NCBI RefSeq assembly: GCF_000706625.1
Contig: NZ_KL407334.1
Span: 1-64,000, forward strand
Length of the DNA: 64,000 nt
Direction: 5' to 3'
Origin: Bartonella koehlerae C-29
Lineage (GTDB): Bacteria > Pseudomonadota > Alphaproteobacteria > Rhizobiales > Rhizobiaceae
Position 1 is the stretch's first letter; every line of letters starts with the position of its first letter. Under the pieces are notes generated by a model. It saw only the letters and a program-made list of their open reading frames with translations, was not told the origin of the DNA and made no database searches. The position numbers and the translations under genes are program-made. Shown piece after piece: positions 36,716-47,079 of the stretch.

Positions 36716-37289
36716 AAAATAATAATTTCCTTTATAGATAGCTGATGCGTTTTTGAGCAGCGCATTATTTTTCAGCGTTCATATCTTATTTTCTTGGTTT
36801 TGTGAACAAAAATTCAACAAAAAGGAAAAGGTTTTTCTTGTTATATTTGTTCCCTGACGCTCTCAAAAAAACTTTAACAAGTCTCTGTACATATCCTTTT
36901 AGCAGGTTGAACTACACTCTCAAGGCATTCTTTAGGGCAAATTTCACTCTTCTTACTCTTTATCTCACCGACATCGTACCTGACCAAACTTCTCGTTTAG
37001 CGCACTCTCCAGCCTACTCTTTTTTCCTTCTTTCCGTTCTACTCTCCCCATAGTCACCACACCTCACTGATAACCAATCATCCTCCAACCTTCCAACAAC
37101 AACCTCATCGCAAACCGCACAATCCTCCTTGTCATCCGGCCCTTCACCCCACTCCCCATCTCATCCTTCAGCCTACTCTCTCTCCATCGGACACAATCAC
37201 ACCAATAACTCCCCTTCACATCCCTCTCATTTCTCCCTTCAAATGGCACACCATATCATTCTTTAGAACAATCTTTGCCCCATCTTTAC

Positions 37290-37400
37290 AATACATTTGT
37301 GAGGACGAAGATCATACACACTGTTTTCCATTTTTACAGATTTACGTTTTATCGTTTTTGTGATTACACGAAAAATAGTAAAGTAAGCTTATGATAAAAA
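37290..37400. repeat. TTTTACG-rich repeat tract, copy 1
   Basis: AAGATCATACACACTGTTTT followed by TTTTTACAGATTTACG and TTTATCGTTTTTGTG. Related tracts lie at 37920-38000 (AGATCATACACAATTTTCC, then TTTACGTTTTTACATTTTTA) and 63470-63556. Each sits downstream of a CCACC/CTCC-rich stretch. Confidence 0.6.
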
Positions 37401-37919
37401 CACCGTTAGGATACATTTGAAAAACACTTAAAATAAGAAGAAAACACATGAAAGTGTACTCCTCTTATTCACTCATCCACTCCTTTCTTTTCCAGCTTGC
37501 TCTCAGCCTATAAGCAAACTTCCACGAACAATTACCCCACCAAAAACCACTCTCATGATTTAATTTTGAAAAGTCCTATTTCTTTTCATTGCAAGATAAA
37601 AAAGTAAATTTTAACATGTCATTCAACTCTGCATTATGCAAAACTTTTTACGAACGAACAACTTCCCCACCGGCATCCAATTCCACCAGAAACAACCTCC
37701 TTCAACGCCGCTTCACCAACAACCAACCCACAAACCTACAAGTACCAGCCGCCTCCTCATCCTTTAGCCCACTTTTTCACCTCGCTCACTACACCACCCT
37801 CCAACATCCTCTCTCCCTACCGGAAACGGCCTCACCGGCAACTCCTCTTCACCTCACTTTTCAATTTCCCCTTCAAAAAGCCATCCTCCCACACACCCTT
37901 TCCCATCTTTACATCACAC

Positions 37920-38000
37920 TTTTAAAAACACAGATCATACACAATTTTCCTATTTTTTTTATCTTTACGTTTTTACATTTTTACGAATTTACAGAAAAAT
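37920..38000. repeat. TTTTACG-rich repeat tract, copy 2
   Basis: Second member of the family described at 37290-37400. Confidence 0.6.
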
Positions 38001-38149
38001 ATAAAAGAGTATAAAATGAAACACGATGATAAGTTTTTAAGTTTATCGATCAGAGAACGCACTTAATAGAAGCTATAGTATATTGATATTTTCTCTTTAA
38101 AAGCCAGTATTTTCACAATAAAAATGCACACTATCCCCCGCATTAAAGT

Positions 38150-38536
38150 AATGCAACACATCGATTTATAATGATAAATCATCGTTTTGCTTATTGAATA
38201 AGATCCCTGAATATCGTAAGGTTCTCTCATCTCAAATCCTTTTATAATCAATCGATTAAAATCACTTACTTGCATGTCATAAGCGGGGCTGGCGTGTGAA
38301 TAAAAACTCTTCAAGAAAAGAGGTAAAAATACTCCACCATCTCAATGCAAGGACAATCGCAACATTTTGAGCTGACAAAGAGTTATGACAAAACTATCTT
38401 CCAATTTCATAAGCGTAAAAACGATAGTGAACAATGGCTTTTACAGTACCTCCTTCACAAACGCCTTCGTGAAATAGGCTTAGGAGCCTTGAAAAATGTT
38501 TCTTTAAAACAAGCGCGTGAATTGGCAACACAATAG
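38150..38536 (+). pseudogene. Decayed phage integrase leader and N-terminus, copy C
   Basis: The final open part (38345-38536) reads as the DUF4102-type integrase N-terminal domain: SEQWLLQYLLHKRLREIGLG then ALKNVSLKQARELATQ and a stop where the protein should go on. The leader shares blocks with copies A and B (CCTGAATATCGTAAGGTTCT, ACTTGCATGTCATAAGCG). No core or catalytic domain follows. Confidence 0.8.
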
Positions 38537-39541
38537 CATTTTATTCTTCGTGAGGAGCATACCCCCATTATACAATGCATAAACTTTTGCTATTTTAAAA
38601 GAAATAATTATATAGACTCTATAACCCCGTTTATGATGACATATTATCCAACTAAGAACTTTAAGAGTCTTCAAAAAAAAACAAGACGAATATCATCTTT
38701 GTTTTACCCTATTCTTAATCTTTATCTCACCCCTTAACATCTGCTCTGTCTTCCGTGGGGCATAACATCCATAGCCTTATCTCCAACTGCTTTATCACGA
38801 TGCACAGCTTGTTTTGATAGAGCGCCCCTGTAAAATTATAGTGGAAGTGAAGAACAAAGGATAAGGTTAAAAGCATACTTGAACACTTTTCGCAAGTGCA
38901 CTCCTACCCCCAAGCACCGCAATTTCTCATTCATTTACCATTTATTGCATTTTTATTCAAAACAATCGTGGCTGCTTTAATCAATGACGCATGGAGAATT
39001 GCGTTATTTTACATCCATAATTTCAATCTACACTTCCTGCTTTATGCCTGGCAAAAACTTCACCATCCTTAACAGTCGCAAAGCTATGCATGTGGATGAT
39101 TATGCCACATTGCATAAATAGAAAAATCCTTTTGCCAATGCGTAACGCACATGATTATTTAAACAATCATCCCCCTCCTCAACATTGTTTAAGCATGCTT
39201 TGCACTCATAAAACCCTCAAAATGCGGACCCTTATTTAACAGGGAAAATCCGTATGTATATCTGATCGCTACAGAGAAAAAATCTGCCTCACGACAAAAC
39301 CGACAATCATTTATAACACGAAAAACAATCCACCGACAAATAGACACGCTCCACTAAAAGCTTTTGGTAACCAACCATTCCTGTTTGACGCAAAAAATTC
39401 TTAAAATTAATCAAATAAGCTGATAAATTATTGAGCCCACTTCAATCAAACGCACCCAATCAACCGCCTTTGCAAAAGCAAAGCAGTCTTGCCAGAAGAT
39501 CAAAAACTGGAGAGCTTTGCTCTCAAAAGCTTTTGCAAAAA
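38537..39541. other. 1-kb gene desert upstream of the dsbB terminator
   Basis: No frame, RNA or clear repeat I can support. A small perfect hairpin (GAGAGC-TTT-GCTCTC) lies near 39513-39527. Confidence 0.45.
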
Positions 39542-39545
39542 AGAA

Positions 39546-39575
39546 GCGGCACAGTTAAAAATGCCGCCTTTTTAG
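39546..39575. terminator. Bidirectional Rho-independent terminator downstream of dsbB
   Basis: GCGGCA (39546-39551) and TGCCGC (39562-39567) pair around a 10-nt loop. CTTTTT follows on the plus strand and TTCTTTTTT on the minus strand, so it can end leftward transcription from dsbB (stop at 39642). Confidence 0.8.
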
Positions 39576-39641
39576 TTATAACATTCAAGATATACAGATA
39601 GAAAATTTATTGAAAAACCTCTTTAATGAAGAGGAAAAAAA

Positions 39642-40205
39642 CTAATAGGATAACAGCTCATATCTTACGGGATCATCGGCACACTGCCCAACTCCACATT
39701 CAAGCACAGTAGAAACCAAGTTTGCTGCAATTAAAAACACAAAGAGAGCACTTGCCATTTTACTGAGTAAAGGGAAAGGAGCAAATACTTTGAATTTGTA
39801 CGACAGTTCACTTAAAATCATGAGGAAAGCAACTGCAAAAATACAGAGCACAGCAATAATAAATGCCCAAGTATAAAAATGCAGTCCAAAGAACGTTGAA
39901 CCATATCCAAGATCATCTGGTGTGATATGTAAAAATACCTGACGTGCAGCAACAATACTGGTTACCATACAACCAAGAATAACCATACCATAATGGGTAT
40001 TTTTAACCTTATAATGGATATTGAGAAGGAAGCCACATCCTGCCAGCATCAACCCCACGCGCTGAAGAAGACAAAGAGGGCATGGTAATTCAAACTTCAC
40101 CAGTTGATAATAGAAAGCCACCAACAGGACAGCAGAAAGCCCTAATAATCCTAATGTGTTCATAAATATGATAAAATGATGATTTTTTTGTTGAACATTT
40201 TCCAT
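39642..40205 (-). CDS. dsbB: Disulfide bond formation protein B
   Basis: Inner-membrane quinone reductase that reoxidises DsbA. 187 aa with four hydrophobic segments. First Cys pair in PCPLCLLQR (Cys 42 and 45) after TM1, matching the DsbB CxxC; the second periplasmic pair is in ECGVGQCADD near the C-terminus, later than in E. coli DsbB, which suggests the DsbI-like subgroup. It follows a tiny DUF5993 gene by 10 bp on the same strand; these two are commonly paired in proteobacteria. A terminator lies downstream. ATG 40205 follows directly from that arrangement. Confidence 0.88.
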   Translation of the reverse strand: MENVQQKNHHFIIFMNTLGLLGLSAVLLVAFYYQLVKFELPCPLCLLQRVGLMLAGCGFLLNIHYKVKNTHYGMVILGCMVTSIVAARQVFLHITPDDLGYGSTFFGLHFYTWAFIIAVLCIFAVAFLMILSELSYKFKVFAPFPLLSKMASALFVFLIAANLVSTVLECGVGQCADDPVRYELLSY

Positions 40206-40215
40206 GGTTATTATC

Positions 40216-40368
40216 TCAAAAAGACAGATTTAAAGTAGAAGTTGCATGATGATTAAAAGTGAGAAGAATAACAACCAAGAGAATTGCCCATAAGGCGTAA
40301 CTTATGTTTTTTTTGCCATACACAGTCGTTATTGCTGTACTTAAAGCGAGTAAAAACGGAACAAACAT
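40216..40368 (-). CDS. DUF5993 family small membrane protein
   Basis: 50-aa membrane protein: MFVPFLLALSTAITTVYGKK, then NISYALWAILLVVILLTFNH, ending HATSTLNLSF. Two hydrophobic segments and the H-x-T-x-x-L-N-L-S-F end are typical of DUF5993 proteins encoded next to dsbB. Strong ribosome binding site AAAGGAGA six bases before ATG 40368. It ends 10 bp before dsbB, so the two are one operon; the small protein probably assists or modulates DsbB, which is inference. It is easy to miss because of its length. Confidence 0.8.
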   Translation of the reverse strand: MFVPFLLALSTAITTVYGKKNISYALWAILLVVILLTFNHHATSTLNLSF

Positions 40369-41291
40369 CTAAAGTCTCCTTTCTTATGTAACGTGCAACA
40401 TATCGCACAATTGTGCTAAAAAATGGAGATAATATATTAATTATTCACAATTCATTACAAGTTATTACAATTCACAATTATATTGTGTTCTCTATATGAT
40501 TATAGACAAGGACAATGAAACAGAGAGACTGCTAAAAGTGAATTTCAAAACAAAGCATCTCAGCATGTGCTGGCTTTTTCATGAAGCAAAAGAACGTATT
40601 CAGCCTAACCATAGAAGAATCATCTGAACGACAAAAATCATCATTCACTAAATATTGAGATTTTCATATCTTTCTTTTCACAACATACTCTTTCTTATTT
40701 TTGCAACAAAATTCTCCTTCTCGCCAACTAAGCGGTGGTTTAAATTGTAATACAATGTGCCAATTTTCTGCCCTTTTAGCAAATAAAAAATGCTGAGAAT
40801 TTCTAAAGGTCTCACAAAAAGGTGGGTTTATGCCTCTAAAATCTCTCAGAGGAAAAGAATTAGAATGAATCTCCAAGAAAAATGAGGAATGCATTAGGAG
40901 AAAAACGATTTGCGTCAAGAAAGAAGGAGATGTTTTACCCACGTAACCTTAACAGCTGTTCAATTTTCACCCTCCACTTCTCACCCTCTGCCTCTCATCT
41001 CTCATTAAAAAATTGTACGTTCAAAAAAGCTATCTTAATTTTTATTGTAAATCCCCTGAAATTACTTTACGATTTTAAAAATGTTTGGTCGAATACGCAA
41101 CAACCAACAGAGAACTGAAAGCCCGAAACCCTAGCGTAAAAATGAACCCACTCTGTGGATGTCTCGGGATTCCGGGATTTTTTGCTATATCCAGGTACTT
41201 CTCAGCACTAAAAGCAAAAAAACTGACTCGAACTCAGTATTTTGACTCCCAGAATACTAATGCGAGAGCACTCGCAACCGGCTGGGATCAA
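40369..41291. other. Intergenic region upstream of dsbB operon and XRE gene
   Basis: No supported gene. AT-rich, with the dsbB operon promoter presumably just upstream of 40368. The stretch 41120-41280 is open in the XRE frame but lacks a good start and is not included in that gene. Confidence 0.45.
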
Positions 41292-41663
41292 ATGCAAACT
41301 AGCAATCTTCATCAAGAAAAAAATCCTCATAACGACATTTTTGTTGGCAAAAAAATTCGCTTTAGAAGAAAAATGCTGAAAATGTCTCAAAAAACATTAG
41401 CTGATCACTTTAAGGTAAGCCATCAACAAATTCAAAAATATAAAACAGGATTAAATCGTGTGAGCGCAGAGCGTTTAAAGGAAATTGCTAATATATTGAA
41501 TATTCCTATTGCCTTTTTTTATACGGATCTCTTAACACAACAAGAGCACTCCACCCAGCATGATGAAATCGCCTCAAACAGAGAGGAATACTTCCTTTTT
41601 AAAAATTTTAGAGAACTCAAACCTAAAAAACAGAAGGCAATTTTACAATTGATTTCTGATTAA
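41292..41663 (+). CDS. XRE-family transcriptional regulator
   Basis: 123-aa DNA-binding protein. The helix-turn-helix lies at about residues 18-70: VGKKIRFRRKMLKMSQKTLA, DHFKVSHQQIQKYKTGLNRV, SAERLKEIANILNIPIAFFY. The C-terminal part is helical and charged and ends LKPKKQKAILQLISD, as in many rhizobial prophage-type repressors. ATG 41292 is preceded by GGGATCAA; an in-frame extension to 41085 is open but unlikely. No neighbours within 900 bp on either side, so target genes are not evident. Confidence 0.8.
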   Translation: MQTSNLHQEKNPHNDIFVGKKIRFRRKMLKMSQKTLADHFKVSHQQIQKYKTGLNRVSAERLKEIANILNIPIAFFYTDLLTQQEHSTQHDEIASNREEYFLFKNFRELKPKKQKAILQLISD

Positions 41664-42770
41664 AATAAAATCACTTTTCCTTCATTAACCTTTCACAGAA
41701 TCATTATAATGGCGGATTAAAAACTGTAAAAACATCACCAAGAGTGAAAAATTTTACTTAAGCCGCGTCAATTTCTTAACAAGTACCCGAAGTACATTTA
41801 CATTTTGTGAATAACACACCTTACTATCTTATTAGCATATATGATCGTCAAATAGCCGCTAATAGAACGGTCTTGCGTATTCATCACGAGGATTTTTTTT
41901 AAGCACTTAGTATTGCTCCAGAGCTTAAATATGAACGTGAAAGAGACCCCAATATTCCCGCGTGTCAGGCTATTCAGGCTATTATTTCTCAACGTACGGT
42001 GCATCTTGCTGTCGATCAACTAAATTTTTAAAATATAGTTATTTTTAATTTTTTAGTTACTAATGCTGATGTTCAGGGCAAAAATTTTTCCCTCCTTTAT
42101 AGACAAAAAAACAAAGTTTTCTCCTGCATATGATTTATTAATATAGCTATTTATCCAGATTTATCTCAGAAAATGGCTATAAAAATAGGAGGAGAGTATA
42201 TGCCGAAAATACATATTTACGTCATTTTATAAAATGGTTGCTAATACAAAAGAATCTTAATTATCTTTGGAAAAGCAAATAAAAAGAATGATTGTTTCAA
42301 TTAATGATAAGGCAATAAAATTAAAAAAAGAACTTAAGATGCAAGATTTGAATTCTGAAGTTTTTAGTGCAATTATGAATATTATTCAAAAACGTTCTCA
42401 ACATTTAAAATTTTAAGCTTTTCTCTTTCCACTTTATGTCATGATAGACAATTCAATCATGAAAAATTGTTTGTTTTTAGCTTACTTTAGCTTAAAAGAA
42501 GCTTCGCTAAAAGCTATTAAAAAGAGCTAAGAGACAAAAAAGTCCCTTTCTGACTTTTTTCACCCAAAAGAAGAGCTCTTACTTGACCACTTTGACACCA
42601 TATTACCTGTTATCGTAGCTGATATATCTAGGACATATCCAGAAAACGCACCAACCAATCTGCTTTTCCAAGACTAAACTGCTAAAACAAGGGCGTTTCT
42701 TTGCAAGAAAGTGAATCTCGTACAACAAGATACACTTTCTTCATCAAGAGTCGTTCTCTCTTTACTACTT
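41664..42770. other. Gene-poor region with small remnants
   Basis: 41800-42030 contains a protein-like broken stretch on the plus strand (APELKYERERDPNIPACQAI then QAIISQRTVHLAVDQLNF after a stop) that I cannot name. A 42-codon frame at 42288-42416 is listed separately with low confidence. Confidence 0.45.
42288..42416 (+). CDS. Possible 42-aa peptide or gene remnant
   Basis: ATG 42288 to TAA 42416 reads MIVSINDKAIKLKKELKMQD then LNSEVFSAIMNIIQKRSQHL. It is polar and helical without a ribosome binding site I trust; it may be the tail of a lost gene rather than an active one. No function proposed. Confidence 0.25.
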   Translation: MIVSINDKAIKLKKELKMQDLNSEVFSAIMNIIQKRSQHLKF

Positions 42771-43115
42771 TTAATTAATAGAGCATAACATCCATTTTTG
42801 GCCACTATATTCCTTCGGGTCAAGATCCATACAACCATTCCTCATTCCCATAGCCCTAAGAATTGCATGGTACTTCTTTTGAATTTTAAATTTGTCATTG
42901 TTATATGTAAAGAGATTCTTTCTTTCAGGAACAATGATTTCTTGAAGAATCTTTTTCTCTCTGTCTCCAAAACCATTTTTTGTTACAAGTTGCCCGACTA
43001 TCGCATCACTCTTAGTTCCCCAGCTATTTCCCACCGGCAGAGCATTAGCCGTTACCGGAGATAATACTGAAGAAAAGATAGAAAACAAAGCTGCAGTTAA
43101 AACAATACGTTTCAT
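42771..43115 (-). CDS. Small secreted protein of unknown function
   Basis: 114 aa with a clear signal peptide (MKRIVLTAALFSIFSSVLSP then VTANALP, likely cleaved after the Ala-Asn-Ala region). The mature protein, about 88 aa, has two late Cys residues (NGCMDLD and WMLCSIN), which could form a disulfide, and a basic central segment (YNNDKFKIQKKYHAILRAMG). AAGGGAATT precedes ATG 43115. It stands alone in a decayed region, so selection seems to keep it. Not recognised; an exported host-interaction factor or inhibitor is possible but unsupported. Confidence 0.65.
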   Translation of the reverse strand: MKRIVLTAALFSIFSSVLSPVTANALPVGNSWGTKSDAIVGQLVTKNGFGDREKKILQEIIVPERKNLFTYNNDKFKIQKKYHAILRAMGMRNGCMDLDPKEYSGQKWMLCSIN

Positions 43116-43464
43116 GAGATAAATTCCCTTATTAATAATTAAATTTATAAATGATTTCTGCTATGAAATAAAGCAGTGCACATTTTGTGTTATAAACATT
43201 TTTGTTATTTTTTTGTTATACACATTTTGGTTATAATTGTCAACTTTATATTCTGCTTATACCTTTCAGCCTCTCACCGTCCCCTTATTACACCTCTTCT
43301 GCTTATATTCCATTTATCATTGTCGATTTGTAAGATACGGCATCTCGTTTAACTAGCTATAACTACCAGTCAGTCTGATTTCGTCATCATTTCAATGAAG
43401 GAACAGCAATAAAATGTTTTGGTCATCATTGATGATTATTAAAGAAATTCATTGAAACATAAAA
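43116..43464. other. Intergenic, no gene seen
   Basis: AT-rich; includes TTTTGTTATAC-type repeats near 43188-43232 (three TTTTGTTATA or TTTTGGTTATA units) upstream of the secreted protein gene, possibly its promoter region. Confidence 0.4.
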
Positions 43465-43740
43465 GCTGTACGCCGTTCTATCACTCACGCTGTTTTATTT
43501 ATTCAGTCTAAAGTTGTTGCCAAATCTAGAGCTTCTCACTTTGTCTCATCTCAGTTTAGAAAAAATCACCAAATTGATACCTTTGAAACTGAAATCAACG
43601 AATGTGATGCATTCTCAGCGATTTTTGCAGCTGGAGATTTTCATTGTGACCTCAATATAAAGGAAATCAATGACCTCAACGCTGTAATGAGTAATTTTGA
43701 AGCATTCGCTGCAGAAGTTATTAAAAAAACTGAGAGATAA
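43465..43740 (+). pseudogene. C-terminal fragment of a ParA-type partition ATPase
   Basis: Open stretch of 92 codons without its start: HAVLFIQSKVVAKSRASHFV, FETEINECDAFSAIFAAG and NAVMSNFEAFAAEVIKKTER. This is the end of plasmid/integrative-element ParA proteins (L.E.NEREAFRAIF...GG pattern). The ATP-binding N-terminus is missing. It suggests a plasmid or conjugative island once lay here. Confidence 0.65.
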
Positions 43741-44082
43741 GCAGACAAAGAAAGAAATAACGTCATGCGTTAACACTTAAGAACACTCTTTCTATGCTTT
43801 GTTGAATCAAGATTGCATAGAAAGACTGAACAATGGACATACAGAAAAAACTATTAAACCAAAATCAAAAAATGAAACAATTCTTTAGTTTCAATCAGAA
43901 CTAAATCAATTTTTGAAAAATTTAAAAACGTCAAAATTTTCAAATAAATTTACTTAACAAAACTAAAGAGACAAAGGCATTCTTAAAAAACCTCATTTTT
44001 GTAGCTCAATTAAGCCATATGATAAAAAGGTCATCAAAGGAGGTTTACTATAGAATATAGCAATGGCTTCAAAAGATGTTGT
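43741..44082. other. Intergenic between parA and dinJ remnants
   Basis: AT-rich, no supported gene. Confidence 0.4.
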
Positions 44083-44325
44083 ATGAATACGCATAGACAA
44101 AAATTAAAAAAAGAAGCACATGAAAAAATATAAAATGCTCTAGAACTTACAGTGTCTGATTTTAGAGGGATTGCTCTCACTAAAGTTGTTAGTGAAAAAG
44201 AATTGCCGTTTGAAATGCATATTCCTAATACAGAAACGCTTAAAACTTTTGAAAAAACGAACAAAGGTGAAGATATTTTTTACGCACAAGATATGAAAGA
44301 CTTGTTTAAACAAATCGATATTTAA
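44083..44325 (+). pseudogene. RelB/DinJ-type antitoxin with internal stop
   Basis: 81 codons from ATG 44083 with one TAA at codon 17: MNTHRQKLKKEAHEKI, stop, NALELTVSDFRGIALTKVVS, EKELPFEMHIPN. The ribbon-helix-helix pattern (LGLTVSDAFRLLLTKV in relatives) and the basic PFE...PN end are recognisable. In the intact family it binds and neutralises YafQ. It ends 3 bp before the broken toxin gene. Confidence 0.75.
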
Positions 44326-44327
44326 TT

Positions 44328-44586
44328 ATGCGTTCAGTTAGCTATTCTGGTAAGTTTAAAAAGAGCGAAAAAATGCGGAGAAGATATGTATAAATTAACA
44401 GAGGTTATGCAACTTCTGATCAATAAGAAGAAATTACCAGGCATCTTAAAAGATTATGCTTTGCAAGGGAACTGGAAAGCATGTTGTGATCTTCATAAAG
44501 AACCAGATTGGTTGTTAATTGATAGTGTGAATGATAAACATGTTCATTGTGATAGAACAGGAACACGTTCTGATTTATTTAAATGA
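44328..44586 (+). pseudogene. YafQ-type mRNA interferase toxin, frameshifted
   Basis: Begins MRSVSYSGKFKKS from ATG 44328; after a frameshift near 44360 it continues as LTEVMQLLINKKKLPGILKD, YALQGNWKACCDLHKEPDWL, and DRTGTRSDLF. The catalytic core of YafQ (H.KPDWLL...RTG.HSDLF) is largely present, with the last His replaced by Arg (TRSDLF). The frameshift and His loss make activity unlikely, consistent with the broken antitoxin beside it. An internal ATG at 44386 could still give a 66-aa C-terminal piece. Confidence 0.78.
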
Positions 44587-44984
44587 ATTTAATCTAATCC
44601 CTGTAAAATAAACATTGATTCATTAACGATGATAATTGTGTGTGTTTTAAGCTTGCTTTCTCTTGTATAGGTTGATCACTACAGCGCTATATGACGGCGC
44701 GTTCCCTTCCCTATACATCGCTTTACTTGTAAAATGACAGGCTTTCCGTCTCTCAAACTTTCTGACCTTTCATCAAAATTATGACATCATAACCTGCGTT
44801 TTTTGAGGAAACTAATAAACCTTGGTTTTAAGGTCAAAGAAACCCTTACAGGGCACCTTATAACGTCATTGACTCCATAATCAAACAACTTATTTTGTCC
44901 TTCACACACGAATCCAAAATCATGATTATCAGTGGGAGCTAATAATGGCACCTTAAGAAAGGATTATAATATGGTATAAAGATA
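44587..44984. other. Intergenic, no gene seen
   Basis: No supported frame or RNA. It separates the dinJ-yafQ and higBA remnants. Confidence 0.4.
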
Positions 44985-45272
44985 CTAGCGTAAACGCGTA
45001 GAAAGTGGATCTATCTTAGGTTGTTTACGTTTTAAAGCTTTCGATAAATCATAATTTGTTTGCATAATTAGCCAAGCACGTGCTGTACTTACACCAGCCA
45101 TTTCAAGCCGAATAGAGAGATTAGTACTAATAGCGGCTTTTCCATTTAAAACTCTAGAAAATGCGAAACGCGACATACCAAGACGTGTAACCGCTTCATT
45201 AACAAACAAACCAAATTCTTTAATCACATCTTCACGCAATAATTCACCGAGATGTAGAGGATTTTTTCTTAT
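44985..45272 (-). pseudogene. HigA-type antitoxin, start codon lost
   Basis: Reads (ATA)RKNPLHLGELLREDVIKEF, then VNEAVTRLGMSRFAFSRVLN, GKAAISTNLSIRLEMAGVST, ARAWLIMQTNYDLSKALKR. This is a normal HigA XRE domain, but the codon where ATG is expected (45270-45272) is ATA. Translation might still begin at a TTG at 45237-45239, which would remove only the first 11 residues, so residual function is possible. Confidence 0.75.
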
Positions 45273-45275
45273 TGT

Positions 45276-45510
45276 TTAGCAATCTTTTTTAGTGATAATT
45301 ATGCCATCAAAGCAGAACATTATGCGACAATTTCCATTTACAGTAATTGACCAATAACCCTTGAGATCACCCTTTAGCGAATGGAGACGAAAAGATAGAT
45401 AATTTAAATCATTTTATTATATAACGACTTCAATAGCAGAGAGAATACGCTTGAGTTTTTCAGCATGTGCAGCTGTAATCTCTTCGATAGTACCAATTTA
45501 TAGAAGGCTT
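45276..45510 (-). pseudogene. HigB-type toxin remnant
   Basis: The frame ending at 45276 reads FRLHSLKGDLKGYWSITVNG then NCRIMFCFDG, the C-terminal core of HigB (R.HPLKGDLKGYWSV.VNGNWRI.F.F). The Trp of NWRI is Cys here. The upstream half (AEKLKRILSAIEVVI) is out of frame. It overlaps the position of the higA start as in typical higBA operons. Confidence 0.75.
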
Positions 45511-46583
45511 TAAATCTTTTATGTTTAAAGCTTATAATCATGATTTATCGTATATTGATACAAGAAAAATATTCATTTTTAATCTAAAATATCATAAATC
45601 CTAATAATAAAATCGCATCTTTCTATGCTACGTCTTTTTTCTATTTAAAAGCAGTCGCTCCCCGTGCCCGTTATTTACGCTGCTGTAGCGACAATATCTA
45701 CAATGTTAGTGCCATTAATAAACCTCAAACGTTGTATGAGCAAATTCTATACTTGTTAATTTTGCATTCCCATATATTTTCTCTTAAACCTTTACATAAC
45801 CAGAAAGTTTAGCATTATCATAAACAGAGTCATAGATTCTTGCGTAGCCACTCACTGTAGCATTACCATCAACACTAACCTCTCCGATAAACCATAGCAT
45901 TCTCCCCAACCCAACAATCACCATAATGTTCTAAATTTTCTACCTTATGTATAAAATAAATTGGAAAACACAGATTAATTTAACTTAACGTATAGGTATT
46001 TTTCTAAACCTCTTCTGTTAATCTCAGTTGTTTTTTGCCATTCTATTTCCTTTTATTTTGAACAATTAACGTTTTCAAAAATTAAGGTTTAACTCTATTG
46101 ATAAAGAAAAAAGTTAAAAATATTCAAAAGTAAAGCTCTTTCAGTATTGTTTTTTCGATCTAATACATGAAGTGTCAACGAGAAGCTTGCCAATAAAAAC
46201 AAAATTGCGATGAATAAAATAGCAAATTTTACAAGTTGTTTAGCAATTATCTTGGCGTTTTTTCATTCAGCCAAATCACGCAAAATAAAACACTGCACAA
46301 CGAGCAGAGCATTCGCAATCCATTTATCTTTAAATATCCAAGCTCATAGAAGTAATTCATAGCTTTATAAACGAGCTGTTTTCAATATTTTACAGGTCCT
46401 CATATTTACCATGAATCCCCCTTATTGTTTACTGTATCTTACATTCTATAGCCCACCTTAAAAAGGAAAGTGAAATTGAAAAAAACTGTTGTTCTGTCAT
46501 CAATTAACTTTGCAAAAGCCTGTAAGGCTCTTAAAGAGTAAGGAGAGAGAATCGCCTTGAACGTTTGAAAAGGATGTAGAACG
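45511..46583. other. Gene-poor region upstream of purE, with hexapeptide-repeat fragment
   Basis: Besides the hexapeptide remnant near 45785-45900 nothing is supported. The purE promoter should be in the last 150 bp. Confidence 0.45.
45785..45900 (-). pseudogene. Hexapeptide-repeat protein fragment
   Basis: The minus strand reads EVSVDGNATVSGYARIYDSV then YDNAKLSGYVKV and a stop. NA.VSG.A.IYD-type hexads are typical of left-handed beta-helix proteins carried on Bartonella and phage islands. Only a few repeats remain. Confidence 0.6.
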
Positions 46584-47078
46584 ATGAAAAAATCATGCGA
46601 CGTAGCGATTTTAATGGGCAGCCAATCGGATTGGCAAACGATGTGCCATAGTTCAGATATTTTAACCTGTCTTGGTATTTCTCATATTGCACATATTATC
46701 TCAGCCCACCGAACTCCTGAACGACTTTACCAATTTGCGAAAGAAGCAAAAGCGGTAGGTTTTAAAGTTTTGATTGCTGGAGCTGGCGGTGCAGCGCATC
46801 TTCCTGGTATGCTAGCGGCACTCACTCCCCTTCCTGTTTTTGGAGTTCCAGTGCACTCACAATCTCTATCTGGTCAAGATTCTTTACTTTCAATTGTGCA
46901 AATGCCGGCAGGAATACCGGTTGGAACGTTAGCAATTGGAAAAGCAGGAGCTATTAACGCAGCTCTTTTAGCGGCAGCAGTGATGGCAGTTTATGATGAT
47001 CATTTAGCACAACGGTTAGACGATTGGCGTCAGAAACAAACAGCTAGTGTTGCGCAAACGCCTACAATTGAGGTTTAA
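46584..47078 (+). CDS. purE: N5-carboxyaminoimidazole ribonucleotide mutase
   Basis: Converts N5-CAIR to CAIR in de novo purine synthesis, using the product of PurK. 164 aa, class I Pur[13 protein letters not shown] near the start, [17 protein letters not shown] with the catalytic His, and [29 protein letters not shown] precedes ATG 46584. It is followed directly by purK (2-bp gap from stop to ATG), the usual operon. Confidence 0.97.
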   Translation: MKKSCDVAILMGSQSDWQTMCHSSDILTCLGISHIAHIISAHRTPERLYQFAKEAKAVGFKVLIAGAGGAAHLPGMLAALTPLPVFGVPVHSQSLSGQDSLLSIVQMPAGIPVGTLAIGKAGAINAALLAAAVMAVYDDHLAQRLDDWRQKQTASVAQTPTIEV

Positions 47079-47079
47079 A

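Larger units (their letters stand above)
36716..38149. other. Gene desert with C-rich decayed DNA and a repeat family
   Basis: No convincing gene; the 141-aa frame 37589-38014 (+) is low-complexity Pro/Thr/Ser-rich and ends in repeat sequence. Two copies of a C-rich block followed by a CATACACA and TTTTTACGTTT-type tract occur at about 37060-37400 and 37620-38000; a third is at 63180-63560. Confidence 0.5.

Noticed and set aside
37589-38014. 141-aa plus-strand frame
   Set aside because: Pro/Thr/Ser-rich low complexity ending in a repeat tract; no domain, start signal weak.
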